Shown: piece after piece, positions 24,598 through 32,782 of the stretch | Numbering within the stretch: the first letter of the stretch is position 1 | Layout: each line of letters opens with the position of its first letter | Assembly (NCBI GenBank): GCA_028871525.1 | Contig: JAGWMX010000004.1 | Span: 1 to 59,856, forward strand | From: Gammaproteobacteria bacterium | GTDB lineage: Bacteria; Pseudomonadota; Gammaproteobacteria; Nevskiales; Nevskiaceae | Direction: 5' to 3' | DNA length: 59,856 nucleotides | Notes under the pieces: generated by a model | What the model was told of the DNA's origin: nothing | What the model saw: the letters and a program-made list of their open reading frames with translations, nothing else | The model's database searches: none | Made by a program: the position numbers and the translations under genes

Positions 24598-25232
24598 GCA
24601 GCGACCAGAACAACCGGCAGGCCCTGGCCGGATTGCTGACTCACATCCGCGAAGAAGTGGCGCGCGAGTGTGCCGAAATCGAGAATCGGACAGAGGCGCA
24701 GATCCGCGACATCCTGCGCGATGCGCGCCGGCAGGCGCGGCAACGGGTGGTGCGCGCGTTGGCGGCTCAGCGCGCCGAGCTGGATAGCCGTTGCGCCTCG
24801 GAGCGCGCCGCGGTGGAGACGCGGCTACGTCGACGCCATCAGCAATTGTCGCGTCAGGCACTGGATCAGGGTTGGGGCTTGCTGCACGCCGAGCTGATAA
24901 GGCGCTGGCAATCCGCGCCGGAACGGCAGGAGTGGGCGCAGGCGGCGCTGCGATCGGCGCAATCCCGTTTGGTCGCCCGGTGCTGGCGGGTGCACTGCCC
25001 GCCGGACTGGCCGATAGCGCAACGGCAGGCAGCGTCCGCCGCCATCGGCACGGAGGCGGTCAAACTGCAATGGCAGGACGACCCGGCGATGGCGTGCGGA
25101 CTGCGCATCGCCGCCGACGGCGCCTGCGTCGACGCCACGCCGGCCGGATTGTTGGCGCAGCGCGACCGGATCGAGGGGCGGCTGCTGGCGGCGATCGAGG
25201 CGGCGGCGCAGGCACCGTCGGCCGGCCAGTGA
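24594..25232 (+). CDS. V/A-type ATP synthase subunit E (peripheral stalk)
   Basis: A 212-residue protein with a GTG start overlapping the F stop. The N-terminal 100 residues form a long charged coiled coil (EIENRTEAQIRDILRDARRQ). The C-terminal domain ends with the conserved GGL-like MACGLRIAADGACVDATP strand pair and an ERL-like final helix (DRIEGRLLAAIE). It pairs with the G/H-like subunit to form the stator. It overlaps the subunit A start as GTGA. Confidence 0.88.
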   Translation: MSSDQNNRQALAGLLTHIREEVARECAEIENRTEAQIRDILRDARRQARQRVVRALAAQRAELDSRCASERAAVETRLRRRHQQLSRQALDQGWGLLHAELIRRWQSAPERQEWAQAALRSAQSRLVARCWRVHCPPDWPIAQRQAASAAIGTEAVKLQWQDDPAMACGLRIAADGACVDATPAGLLAQRDRIEGRLLAAIEAAAQAPSAGQ

Positions 25233-27244
25233 ATCCCGTTGCCGAACGTCGCCGGCCGCTGCGTATCACGTCGCTCGGAGGGCCGGTGGTGCGGGCCGAA
25301 GGCGATACCGCGCTGCAGATTCACGAGGCGGTGGCGGTCGGCCGGCAACGCCTGCTCGGCGAAGTAATCCGTGCCGAAGGGCGCAGCGTCACCGTGCAGG
25401 TCTATGAAGACACCACGGGTCTGCAACCGGGCGATCCGCTGTGGGGCAGCGGTCTGCCGCTGGCGGTGACGCTCGGACCCCATCTGCTCGGCGGGATCTT
25501 CGATGGGTTGCTGCGCCCGCTGGGCAGCGACGCGCTGCGCTTCGTCGAGCCCGGAACCCAATCGACGAAGATGCCGGATCTGTGGTTCGAGCCGCGGATC
25601 CTGCTCGGCCAGACGCTGTCGCCGGGGCAGGTGCTCGGTCAGGTGCGGCCGCTGGCTGAAGCTATCGGTTTCACGGCCGCCGGTCATCGGCGTGAGGCCA
25701 CGCACGGCAGGGACGAAACCTGCCAGGCGCTGGGGCGGGCGCAGAAGCTGCTGCTGCCGCCCGATCGGTTGGGCCAGGTCGAATGGGTGGCCGCCGCCGG
25801 CAACTATGCGGCCGACGCGACGATTTGTCGCCTGCGCGCCGGTGACGAGCAGGTCGAAATATCGATGATCCACCGTTGGCCCGTACGCCGGCCGCGGCCG
25901 GTTGCCGAAAGACTGCCGGTCGCGGCGCCGTTGCTGACCGGCCAGCGCATCATCGATGCCCTGTTTCCAGTGGCACGCGGCGGCAGGGCGGCGATGCCGG
26001 GCGGCTTCGGTACCGGCAAGACCATCCTGCAGCAGAGCATCGCCAAGTGGTGCGACGCCGACGTCATCGTCTACGTCGGCTGCGGCGAGCGCGGCAACGA
26101 AATGGCTGAAGTGCTGCACCAGTTTCCGCGACTCGAGGATCCGCGCAGCGGCCGGCCCCTGATCGAGCGCTCGGTCATTATCGCCAATGCCTCGAACATG
26201 CCGGTGGCGGCACGCGAGGCGAGCATCTACAGCGGCGTGACGGTGGCCGAATATTTTCGCGATCAGGGTCTGCATGTGGCGCTGATGGCGGATTCCACCA
26301 GCCGCTGGGCCGAGGCCTTGCGTGAGCTGTCGGGCCGGCTCGGCGAGCTGCCGGCCGAGGGCGGTTACCCGGCCTATCTCGGCACCCGCACGGCCGAGTT
26401 TTACGAACGCGCGGCGCGGGCGCACACCTTGTCCGGCGCCGAAGGTTCGGTGACGCTGATCGGCGCCGTCAGTCCTCCGGGAGGGGATTTCTCCGAGCCG
26501 GTGACGCTGCACACCCAGCGCAACGTGCGCTGTTTCTGGCCGCTGGACCGCGACCGCGCACGGGCGCGTTTCTACCCGGCGATCCATCCGTTGCAGGCTT
26601 ATTCGGAAGACGCCGCCGAACTCGACGCCTGGTGGCGTGCCCAGGGTCATCCTGAACGCGATCGGCAGAGAAGCCGCTTTCTGACGTTGCTCGAACAGCG
26701 TGCGCAGCTCGAGCGGATGGCGCGCATCGTCGGCCGCGATGCGCTGGCGCCGCCGCAGCGCCTGACTCTGCTCTGCGCGGACCTGATCAACGAGGGTTTC
26801 CTGCGCCAGTCGGCGATGTCGAAAGTCGACTGCCATGCTTCGCCGCAGCGCCAGATCGCGATGATGCGGCTGCTGGATCGCTTCTTCGACTGCGCCGAAG
26901 CGGCGCTGGCCGCCGGTGCCGACATCGACGCCATCGAGCGCTTGCCGTTGCTGCGGCGCCTGCGGCGCACGGGCGAGGAGATCGGCGAGGACGCGCTGGA
27001 TCAATTCGACCGCCTGCAGGCCGGCTTTGAAACCGCGCTGACCGCCTTGCAAGCCGCCGGGCCGGTACCCGCCGAACCGGCGTCATCGCCAGACCGTGAT
27101 GGCGAGGCCGGCGAAACTGGCCGTGGTAAAACCGAGGACGCCGGGGCAACTCCGATAGGAGGGCATTTTGACGAGGCTGCGCCGTCGGGCCGTCGCCCTC
27201 CGCGCGATGACGATTCGGGCGTGGAGCACGACGATGCTGGCTGA
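25229..27244 (+). CDS. V/A-type ATP synthase catalytic subunit A
   Basis: A 671-residue catalytic subunit. The start is a GTG overlapping the E stop. Seen are the N-terminal barrel, the non-homologous bulge region (about 110-185), P-loop GGFGTGKT (258-265), VYVGCGERGNEMAEVL, ADSTSRWAEALRE, and VSPPGGDFSEPVT. The family P-loop is more often GPFGxGKT, so proline is replaced by glycine here. Length exceeds the usual 580-600 residues: after about residue 610 there is a hydrophilic, low-complexity tail (from PAEPASSPDRDGEAGETG on) not expected of subunit A. The tail overlaps the start region of subunit B. It hydrolyses or makes ATP with subunit B. Confidence 0.93.
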   Translation: MNPVAERRRPLRITSLGGPVVRAEGDTALQIHEAVAVGRQRLLGEVIRAEGRSVTVQVYEDTTGLQPGDPLWGSGLPLAVTLGPHLLGGIFDGLLRPLGSDALRFVEPGTQSTKMPDLWFEPRILLGQTLSPGQVLGQVRPLAEAIGFTAAGHRREATHGRDETCQALGRAQKLLLPPDRLGQVEWVAAAGNYAADATICRLRAGDEQVEISMIHRWPVRRPRPVAERLPVAAPLLTGQRIIDALFPVARGGRAAMPGGFGTGKTILQQSIAKWCDADVIVYVGCGERGNEMAEVLHQFPRLEDPRSGRPLIERSVIIANASNMPVAAREASIYSGVTVAEYFRDQGLHVALMADSTSRWAEALRELSGRLGELPAEGGYPAYLGTRTAEFYERAARAHTLSGAEGSVTLIGAVSPPGGDFSEPVTLHTQRNVRCFWPLDRDRARARFYPAIHPLQAYSEDAAELDAWWRAQGHPERDRQRSRFLTLLEQRAQLERMARIVGRDALAPPQRLTLLCADLINEGFLRQSAMSKVDCHASPQRQIAMMRLLDRFFDCAEAALAAGADIDAIERLPLLRRLRRTGEEIGEDALDQFDRLQAGFETALTALQAAGPVPAEPASSPDRDGEAGETGRGKTEDAGATPIGGHFDEAAPSGRRPPRDDDSGVEHDDAG

Positions 27245-28628
27245 CCTCACCGCCGCCGGCGCGGCGCAGCGCCTGGACGGACCGCTGCTGCATCTGCGGC
27301 GCACGGTGCAGGTCGGCCTCAACGAAGCGGTCGAGGTGATGGGCGGCGATGGTCGGACACGGCGGGGGCGTGTGGCGGCGCTGGACGAAGAGCGCATGGT
27401 GGTTGAAGTGCTCGAACCGACCGCAGGTCTCGATCTGGCTGCAATCAGGGTGCGCTTCATTGGCGAACCCCTGCGCTTCGGCGTCGGTCCCGGCTTGCTG
27501 GGGCGGATCTTCGACGGCGTCGGGCGGCCGATTGACGGCGGGCCGCCGGTGCCGGTCATCGCCGCGCGGCGTATCGACGGACTGCCGATCAATCCGCGGG
27601 CCCGTGAACTGCCGCAGGACTTCATCGAAACCGGCATCAGCTCGATCGATCTGCTCAACAGCCTGGTGCGCGGACAGAAGCTGCCGGTGTTCTCGGGCAA
27701 TGGCCTGCCGCATGGGCGCATGGCGGTCGATATCGTACGCCATGCGCGTCTGCTGCGGGACGGCGCCGGCGGCTTCGCCACGGTGTTCGCCGGCATCGGC
27801 GTGGCGCAGAGCGCCGCCGAACAGTTCCGCCGGGCAATGGAAGCGAGCGGCCAGCTTTCGCGCACCGTGATGTTCCTGAACCTGGCCAGCGACTCCAGTG
27901 CTCAGCGTCTGCTGACGCCGCGCTACGCGCTGACCGCGGCCGAGCACCTGGCCTTTACCGAAGGCCGCCACGTGCTGGTGGTGATGACCGACATGACCAA
28001 TTATTGCGAGGCGCTGCGCGAAGTCGCCGCCAGCCACGGCGAGGTGCCGGGCCGCAAGGGCTATCCGGGATACATGTATTCCGATCTAGCGACGTTGTAT
28101 GAACGCGCCGGCCGCATCAAGGGATTGCCGGGAACGCTGACTCAGCTGCCGGTGCTGACGATGCCCGGCGACGACATCACGCATCCGATCCCCGATCTGA
28201 CCGGCTACATCACCGAAGGACAGATCGTGCTCGACCGCGAACTCGACCGCCGCGGCCTGTGGCCGCCGATCGCGGTGCTGCCGAGCCTGTCGAGGCTGAT
28301 TGATCAGGGCGTCGGCGAAGGTTTCACCGATCCCGACCATCCGGCGCTGGCGGCCCAGATTTATGCCGCTTATGCGCGATCTCACCAGGTGCGCCTGCTG
28401 GCCAGCGTGGTCGGCGAGGAAGGGCTGGACGCTACCGACCGACTGTACCTGGCGTTCGGCGAAATCTTCGAGCGGCATTTTCTGCACCAGCAGGGTCCGC
28501 GCCGGTTCGAGGAGACGATCGCGTTGGCCTGGGAGCTGCTGCGCAACCTGCCCGCAACCGAGCTGTCAAGGCTCAGCGACGCGCAGATCGAGCAGCACCT
28601 GGGTCCGAAAAGCGTGGCTCATGCCTGA
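27234..28628 (+). CDS. V/A-type ATP synthase subunit B (non-catalytic)
   Basis: A 464-residue regulatory nucleotide-binding subunit. Landmarks are the LLGRIFDGVGRPIDGGPP barrel exit, DFIETGISSIDLLNSLVRGQKLPVFS split over residues 120-150, GNGLPHGRMA in place of a P-loop, MTDMTNYCEALREV, and PGYMYSDLATLYERAG. Two starts compete. The ATG at 27234 has TGGAG 8 bases upstream and gives a normal length. A TTG at 27168 has a stronger AGGAGGG 5 bases upstream and would add 22 atypical residues. The gene overlaps the A reading frame either way, and overlaps subunit D by 8 bases. Confidence 0.92.
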   Translation: MLADLTAAGAAQRLDGPLLHLRRTVQVGLNEAVEVMGGDGRTRRGRVAALDEERMVVEVLEPTAGLDLAAIRVRFIGEPLRFGVGPGLLGRIFDGVGRPIDGGPPVPVIAARRIDGLPINPRARELPQDFIETGISSIDLLNSLVRGQKLPVFSGNGLPHGRMAVDIVRHARLLRDGAGGFATVFAGIGVAQSAAEQFRRAMEASGQLSRTVMFLNLASDSSAQRLLTPRYALTAAEHLAFTEGRHVLVVMTDMTNYCEALREVAASHGEVPGRKGYPGYMYSDLATLYERAGRIKGLPGTLTQLPVLTMPGDDITHPIPDLTGYITEGQIVLDRELDRRGLWPPIAVLPSLSRLIDQGVGEGFTDPDHPALAAQIYAAYARSHQVRLLASVVGEEGLDATDRLYLAFGEIFERHFLHQQGPRRFEETIALAWELLRNLPATELSRLSDAQIEQHLGPKSVAHA

Positions 28629-29253
28629 ACGCCTGCCATCGCGTGCCGCGCTGCTGGAGCTGAAGCGCGAACGTGGAGTGATCGAACTCGGCTACCGGTT
28701 CCTGGACGACAAGCGCATCGCCCTTGCCCAGGCGCTGATCCGCGGATTGCAGGAGCATGGGGTGCAACTCGATCGTTTCCGCGCCGCTCAGTGGCGTGCA
28801 GGGCAGGCGCTGGCCGCGGCAGTCGAAGTGCATGGGCTGGAGGGATTGCAGCTGTACCCGCCGTCCACCGTCGACTGGGCGCTGGAGTGGCGCGCTAAAC
28901 CGTTTCTCGGTCTGCCGCTGATCCAGCCGGCGGCACTGCGCGGACAGCGGGTCTCGGCCGCCGCACTGGCATGCCTGCCGTCTGCGGCCGCAGAGCGCTG
29001 TGCCGAAGCGTTTGCCGAACTCTGCCGCGTTGCCGTGCCGCTGGCGGCGCTGCAGGCGAACCTGAGGCGACTGGCGGCGGAGTTCCGCCGCACCCAGCGG
29101 CGAGCGCGGGCGCTGGAGCACGTCATCCTGCCGCAAGCGCACGCCGAGCAACGGCAGATGGAGGCACTGCTCGAGGAGCTTGAGCAGGAGGAAGTCACGC
29201 GCGGACGGCTGTTCGCAACCGCGCCGCTGGCGCGGAACGATGGCGCCGTCTGA
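28621..29253 (+). CDS. V/A-type ATP synthase subunit D (central rotor)
   Basis: A 210-residue protein with two long helices at either end (RAALLELKRERGVIELGYRF near the start; LAALQANLRRLAAEFRRTQR near 140), the antiparallel coiled coil of the rotor axle. The conserved NxLE-like turn appears as RRARALEHVILP. It is the last gene of the nine-gene operon G/H-C-I-K-F-E-A-B-D. The ATG at 28621 overlaps the B stop by 8 bases. Confidence 0.88.
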   Translation: MPERLPSRAALLELKRERGVIELGYRFLDDKRIALAQALIRGLQEHGVQLDRFRAAQWRAGQALAAAVEVHGLEGLQLYPPSTVDWALEWRAKPFLGLPLIQPAALRGQRVSAAALACLPSAAAERCAEAFAELCRVAVPLAALQANLRRLAAEFRRTQRRARALEHVILPQAHAEQRQMEALLEELEQEEVTRGRLFATAPLARNDGAV

Positions 29254-29295
29254 ACGGCCGGCGATCGTGAAACGGGTTCGCCGGCGTCGCCGGCA

Positions 29296-29318
29296 TCGAC
29301 CGGCATCGACCGGCAATC
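29296..29318. repeat. Short tandem repeat after the ATPase operon
   Basis: Two copies of CATCGACCGG in a row (the next copy is imperfect), in the 131-base gap between convergent atpD-like and hypE genes. No T-run is present, so it is not clearly a terminator. Confidence 0.4.
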
Positions 29319-29384
29319 GGAGATTTTGCATGCGCGGCCTGCGGCCGCGGAAATCGGCTTTTCGGGAGCGTATCGGGACCGTAT

Positions 29385-30395
29385 TCAGCAGATGCGCGGC
29401 AGCGGATCGTCTTCCAGCTCGTCGAGCACGCGTTGGCCGCCGAACGCGGTTTCGAGAATCACCTGCGGCGTAGTGTCGGTCATTTCGCCGATCAGCGCGG
29501 CCCGCGGGGCGATCGCCCGCAGCGCCGCCACCGCCGGCTCCGCCGCTCCGGCGGCGACGACGGCGACCAACCGGCCTTCGCAGGCCAGATACAGCGGGTC
29601 GTAGCCGAGCAATTCGCAGACCGACTGTACCGGCTCGCGGATCGGCACATCGTGTTCGCGCAGATCGACGCCGCAGCCGGTGGCGCGGGCGATTTCGTGC
29701 AGGACCGTGGCCAGGCCGCCGCGCGTCGGGTCGCGCATGAAGCGCAGGCCGGGCACCCTCAACAGCGCCTGCGCCAGCGGAAACACGCTGGCGGCGTCGG
29801 AGCGTAGATCGCCGCGCAGGCCGAATTCCTCGCGCGCCAGCATCACCGCGGCGCCGTGATCGCCGACCGGCCCGCTGACCAGGATCCGGTCGCCGGGCCG
29901 GATCAGGTCCATGCCGAGCCGCACACCGGAGCGGCGGAAGCCGAGGCCGGTGGTGGCGAAATAGACGCCGTCGCATTCGCCGCGTCCGACCACCTTGGTG
30001 TCGCCGGCCACCACCGCCACGCCGCAGTCGCGCGCCGCTCGGCCGAGGGAAGCCACCAGGCGCCGCAGCACGGCGATTTCCAGCCCTTCCTCGATGAAGG
30101 CGTTGAGCGTCAGGTAACGCGGTGTCGCCCCTGCGACCGCCAGGTCGTTGACGGTGCCGTGCACTGCCAGCGAGCCGATGTCGCCGCCAGGGAACTCCAG
30201 CGGCTGCACGGTGAAGCCGTCGGTGGTGACCACCAGCTCCGTGCCGGCCTCTGACGGCACCGCCACCGCGTCGGCGCCGGTGTCGAGCCAATCGTTCGAA
30301 AGCTCGCGCGCGAAGACCTGCTCGATCAGCTCGCGCATCATGCGCCCGCCGTTGCCGTGAGCGAGGGCAATGTGGGTTTCAGACAATTGCGCCAT
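29385..30395 (-). CDS. hypE: HypE, hydrogenase maturation carbamoyl dehydratase
   Basis: A 336-residue PurM/AIR-synthase-fold protein. It starts with the HypE pattern (IALAHGNGGRMMRELIEQVF), has the metal/ATP glycine-rich motif VVAGDTKVV, the DPTRGGLATVLHEIA core, and ends in PLPRIC, whose terminal cysteine is the thiocarbamate carrier of HypE. HypE with HypF makes the cyanide ligands of NiFe hydrogenase. The ATG at 30395 is chosen; earlier in-frame codons look non-coding. No hydrogenase or other hyp gene lies in the window, so hypE is isolated here; it may serve hydrogenase genes elsewhere. It converges on the ATPase operon. Confidence 0.93.
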   Translation of the reverse strand: MAQLSETHIALAHGNGGRMMRELIEQVFARELSNDWLDTGADAVAVPSEAGTELVVTTDGFTVQPLEFPGGDIGSLAVHGTVNDLAVAGATPRYLTLNAFIEEGLEIAVLRRLVASLGRAARDCGVAVVAGDTKVVGRGECDGVYFATTGLGFRRSGVRLGMDLIRPGDRILVSGPVGDHGAAVMLAREEFGLRGDLRSDAASVFPLAQALLRVPGLRFMRDPTRGGLATVLHEIARATGCGVDLREHDVPIREPVQSVCELLGYDPLYLACEGRLVAVVAAGAAEPAVAALRAIAPRAALIGEMTDTTPQVILETAFGGQRVLDELEDDPLPRIC

Positions 30396-30560
30396 TTGGA
30401 TCACGGCTTGTGCCGAACTTGGGCTGAGTTGAAGCCAAGCGTAACCCCTGCGCCGGATTGGAAACAAAACGCAAGGTTTCGCTTGGCGACCCGGCCTGCA
30501 CGCGCCCGGTTGCGCTACCTGCCGTGGCGGTTTGCCGTGTCCGGAGGCGGAGATAACCAA

Positions 30561-30574
30561 TTGACGCAGGTCAC
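30561..30574. promoter_or_regulatory. Weak FNR-type box between hypE and the radical SAM gene
   Basis: TTGAC-GCAG-GTCAC, three mismatches from consensus. It shares the GCAG spacer with the box at 20928 and lies 102-115 bases before the ATG at 30676. Confidence 0.4.
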
Positions 30575-30675
30575 GGAAGATCCGCCGCAAGACGTCTAAT
30601 CTTTCGGATCACCGGAAAGCGCGGATGGACGGCTTCAGCCGCGGTCGTCCGGGCGTGACCGGGAAGGCGGATGCC

Positions 30676-31992
30676 ATGCGCGGATGGATCGAGCCAATCA
30701 TTGGCCGGCTGATGGACCATGTCCTGACCTTTCCTGAGGATGCGGGCGGATCCCCGCCGGTTCCGCCGCCGCTGCCGGGGCGCCGCTACCTGCTCTACGC
30801 GCACGTGCCCTTTTGCGAGCGGCTGTGTCCGTACTGCTCCTTCCATCGCGTCCAGTTCCGGTCGGACAAGGCCGCGCGCTATTTCCGCGCGCTGCGGGAC
30901 GAGATCCGGCATTACCGTGAATCCGGCTACACGTTCTCCGAGGTTTACGTCGGCGGCGGCACCCCCACTGTGTGCGTGGAAGAGCTCGCGGCAACGCTGG
31001 CGCTGATCCGCGGGAACTGGCCGGTACGCGAGATCTCGGTCGAGACCAATCCCAACCACCTGACGCAGCCGGTGATCGACACGCTGCTCGCGGCGGGCGT
31101 GAGGCGGCTGTCGGTAGGCGTGCAGAGCTTCGACGACGGCCTGCTCAAGGCCATGGACCGCTACGCCGCCTACGGCAGCGGTGCGGCCATCGCGGCACGC
31201 CTGCAGGATCTGCGGGGCGCGTTCGGCACTCTCAACGCGGACATGATTTTCAACCTGCCCGGTCAGTCCCGCGCGTCGCTGGAACGCGACCTCGACATCC
31301 TGCGGGAGATCGACATCGACCAGGTGTCGTTCTATCCGCTGATGGTCGCCGATTCGTCGCGCCGGCGCATGGCCAGGACCATGGGGCAGGTGGATTACCG
31401 TAACGAGGAGACGGGCTACCGGCTGATCCGGCAGCGATTGGGTCCGACGCATCCGCCGTCCACAGTATGGACTTTCTCGCGCGGCGACCGCATGATCGAC
31501 GAATACATCGTCGGCCGGGACGAATACGTCGGCGTCGGCAGCGGTGCGTTCAGCTACCTGCGCGGGTCGCTATATGCGACCTCGTTTTCCCTCAACCAGT
31601 ACGAGCGGCTGATCGACCGCCAGGGATTCGGCGTCACCCGGCAGCGGACCTACAGCCGCCGGTGGCAGCTGCGCTACCACCTGCTGATGGCACTGTTCGG
31701 TCTGCGCCTGCACCGGGACCGGGATCTCCGGCAGTTCGGCGCCGGATGCTTCCGCGCGCTGTGGAAGGAGCTGACGGCGCTGCGGCTGCTCGGCGCGATC
31801 CGCAGGACGCCGGACGGCTACGCGCTGACGGACCGGGGCATGTATCTGTGGCTGGTGATGATGCGCCGGTTCTTCACCACCGTGAACAACTTCCGCGACC
31901 AGATGCGCGCGCATATCCGAGAAGAACGGATTCCGGAGGCCGGATGCCCGCTCGCGATGCGGCAGGAGACGGCCAGGCCGCGATTGCGCTGA
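30676..31992 (+). CDS. Radical SAM protein of the HemN/HemW (coproporphyrinogen III oxidase-like) family
   Basis: A 438-residue protein. The cluster motif is CERLCPYC (C47, C51, C54, the C-x3-C-x2-C form), preceded by LYAHVPF as in HemN/HemW. The GGGTPT SAM motif (VYVGGGTPTV), ISVETNPNHL, LSVGVQSFDDGLLKAM and MIFNLPGQ follow. It ends with a winged-helix-like region (LTALRLLGAIRRTPDGYALT). Family members act in anaerobic haem synthesis or haem trafficking or breakdown; the exact role is open. The ATG at 30676 has GGAAGG 8 bases upstream; an ATG at 30625 is possible. A weak FNR box lies upstream. Confidence 0.85.
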   Translation: MRGWIEPIIGRLMDHVLTFPEDAGGSPPVPPPLPGRRYLLYAHVPFCERLCPYCSFHRVQFRSDKAARYFRALRDEIRHYRESGYTFSEVYVGGGTPTVCVEELAATLALIRGNWPVREISVETNPNHLTQPVIDTLLAAGVRRLSVGVQSFDDGLLKAMDRYAAYGSGAAIAARLQDLRGAFGTLNADMIFNLPGQSRASLERDLDILREIDIDQVSFYPLMVADSSRRRMARTMGQVDYRNEETGYRLIRQRLGPTHPPSTVWTFSRGDRMIDEYIVGRDEYVGVGSGAFSYLRGSLYATSFSLNQYERLIDRQGFGVTRQRTYSRRWQLRYHLLMALFGLRLHRDRDLRQFGAGCFRALWKELTALRLLGAIRRTPDGYALTDRGMYLWLVMMRRFFTTVNNFRDQMRAHIREERIPEAGCPLAMRQETARPRLR

Positions 31993-32098
31993 TACAATGC
32001 GCCGTATCCCCCGGTACTTTCGGCGCATGCCGCCCGCATGGCCGCGCGGCGAAAAGCGGTGTCCGCAAACCTGCGAACGGTGCTATCTTCGGCTGGTC

Positions 32099-32782
32099 AT
32101 GAGCGGTGTGATTCGACCGCTGGCCGTGCGGGTTGCCGGCATCCTGCTGGCCGTCTCGGCTGCGGCCTGGAGCGCGGGCACCCTGAGCGTGCCAATGGGC
32201 GATCCTGGGGACGATCCCGGGGTCGTGCCGGGGGTAGGGCGCTTTCTGGTCGCCAACCGCCAGGTTCCGGGCGGTTTCGCGCACAGCGTGATCCTGCTGG
32301 TCGAGGTCAACCAGGTCGGCGCTCTCGGCCTGGTCGTCAACCGGCCGACACAGCTGAGGCTGGCCGGCCTCTTGCCCCGGGTGGACGAGCTCAAAGGCCG
32401 GCAGGATCCGGTCTATCTGGGCGGGCCCGTCGCCATCGACCACCTGACGCTGCTGATCCGCTCCAAGGCGGCACCCCCCGATGCAGTCCGCGTGCTGGGT
32501 GACGTTTACGTCAGCGCGAGTCTGGAGACGCTGCGCGCCGTTGCCGGCAAGGCCTCTGCCGGTGACCGCTTCCGCGCCTACGTGGGCTACGCCGGCTGGG
32601 CGCCCGGTCAGCTCGGCTTTGAAATCGCGCGCGGGGATTGGCTTGTCGTGCCGGCGAATGCCGATGACGTCTTCGCCGACGATGCCGACGGCCTGTGGCG
32701 CCAACTGATCCACCAGCAGGACTACATCAAGGTCAGGCTCGAGCGGACGCGCCATGGGTGGTATCTGCACGGGCCGCAATGA
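32099..32782 (+). CDS. YqgE/AlgH-family protein with a signal peptide
   Basis: A 227-residue protein of the UPF0301 (YqgE/AlgH) family: GRFLVANRQVPGGFAHSVIL, GALGLVVNRPT, VYLGGPVAIDHLTLL, FRAYVGYAGWAPGQL and GDWLVVPAN all match. Unlike ordinary cytoplasmic YqgE, it begins with a clear signal peptide (VIRPLAVRVAGILLAVSAAAWSAG, residues 4-27 in the sequence MSGV...; likely cleaved after the alanine-rich end). Function of the family is unknown. The ATG at 32099 is chosen because it places this peptide at the N-terminus. It follows the radical SAM gene by about 107 bases. Confidence 0.85.
   Translation: MSGVIRPLAVRVAGILLAVSAAAWSAGTLSVPMGDPGDDPGVVPGVGRFLVANRQVPGGFAHSVILLVEVNQVGALGLVVNRPTQLRLAGLLPRVDELKGRQDPVYLGGPVAIDHLTLLIRSKAAPPDAVRVLGDVYVSASLETLRAVAGKASAGDRFRAYVGYAGWAPGQLGFEIARGDWLVVPANADDVFADDADGLWRQLIHQQDYIKVRLERTRHGWYLHGPQ

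Noticed and set aside
24866-27052. A 728-codon minus-strand frame opposite ATPase subunits E and A
   Set aside because: Shadow of strongly conserved genes; composition (Arg, Gln, His) and lack of motifs show it is not coding.
29254-29384. Small plus-strand gene after the ATPase operon
   Set aside because: The frame there is a continuation of an antisense shadow of hypE with no ribosome site and contains simple tandem repeats.
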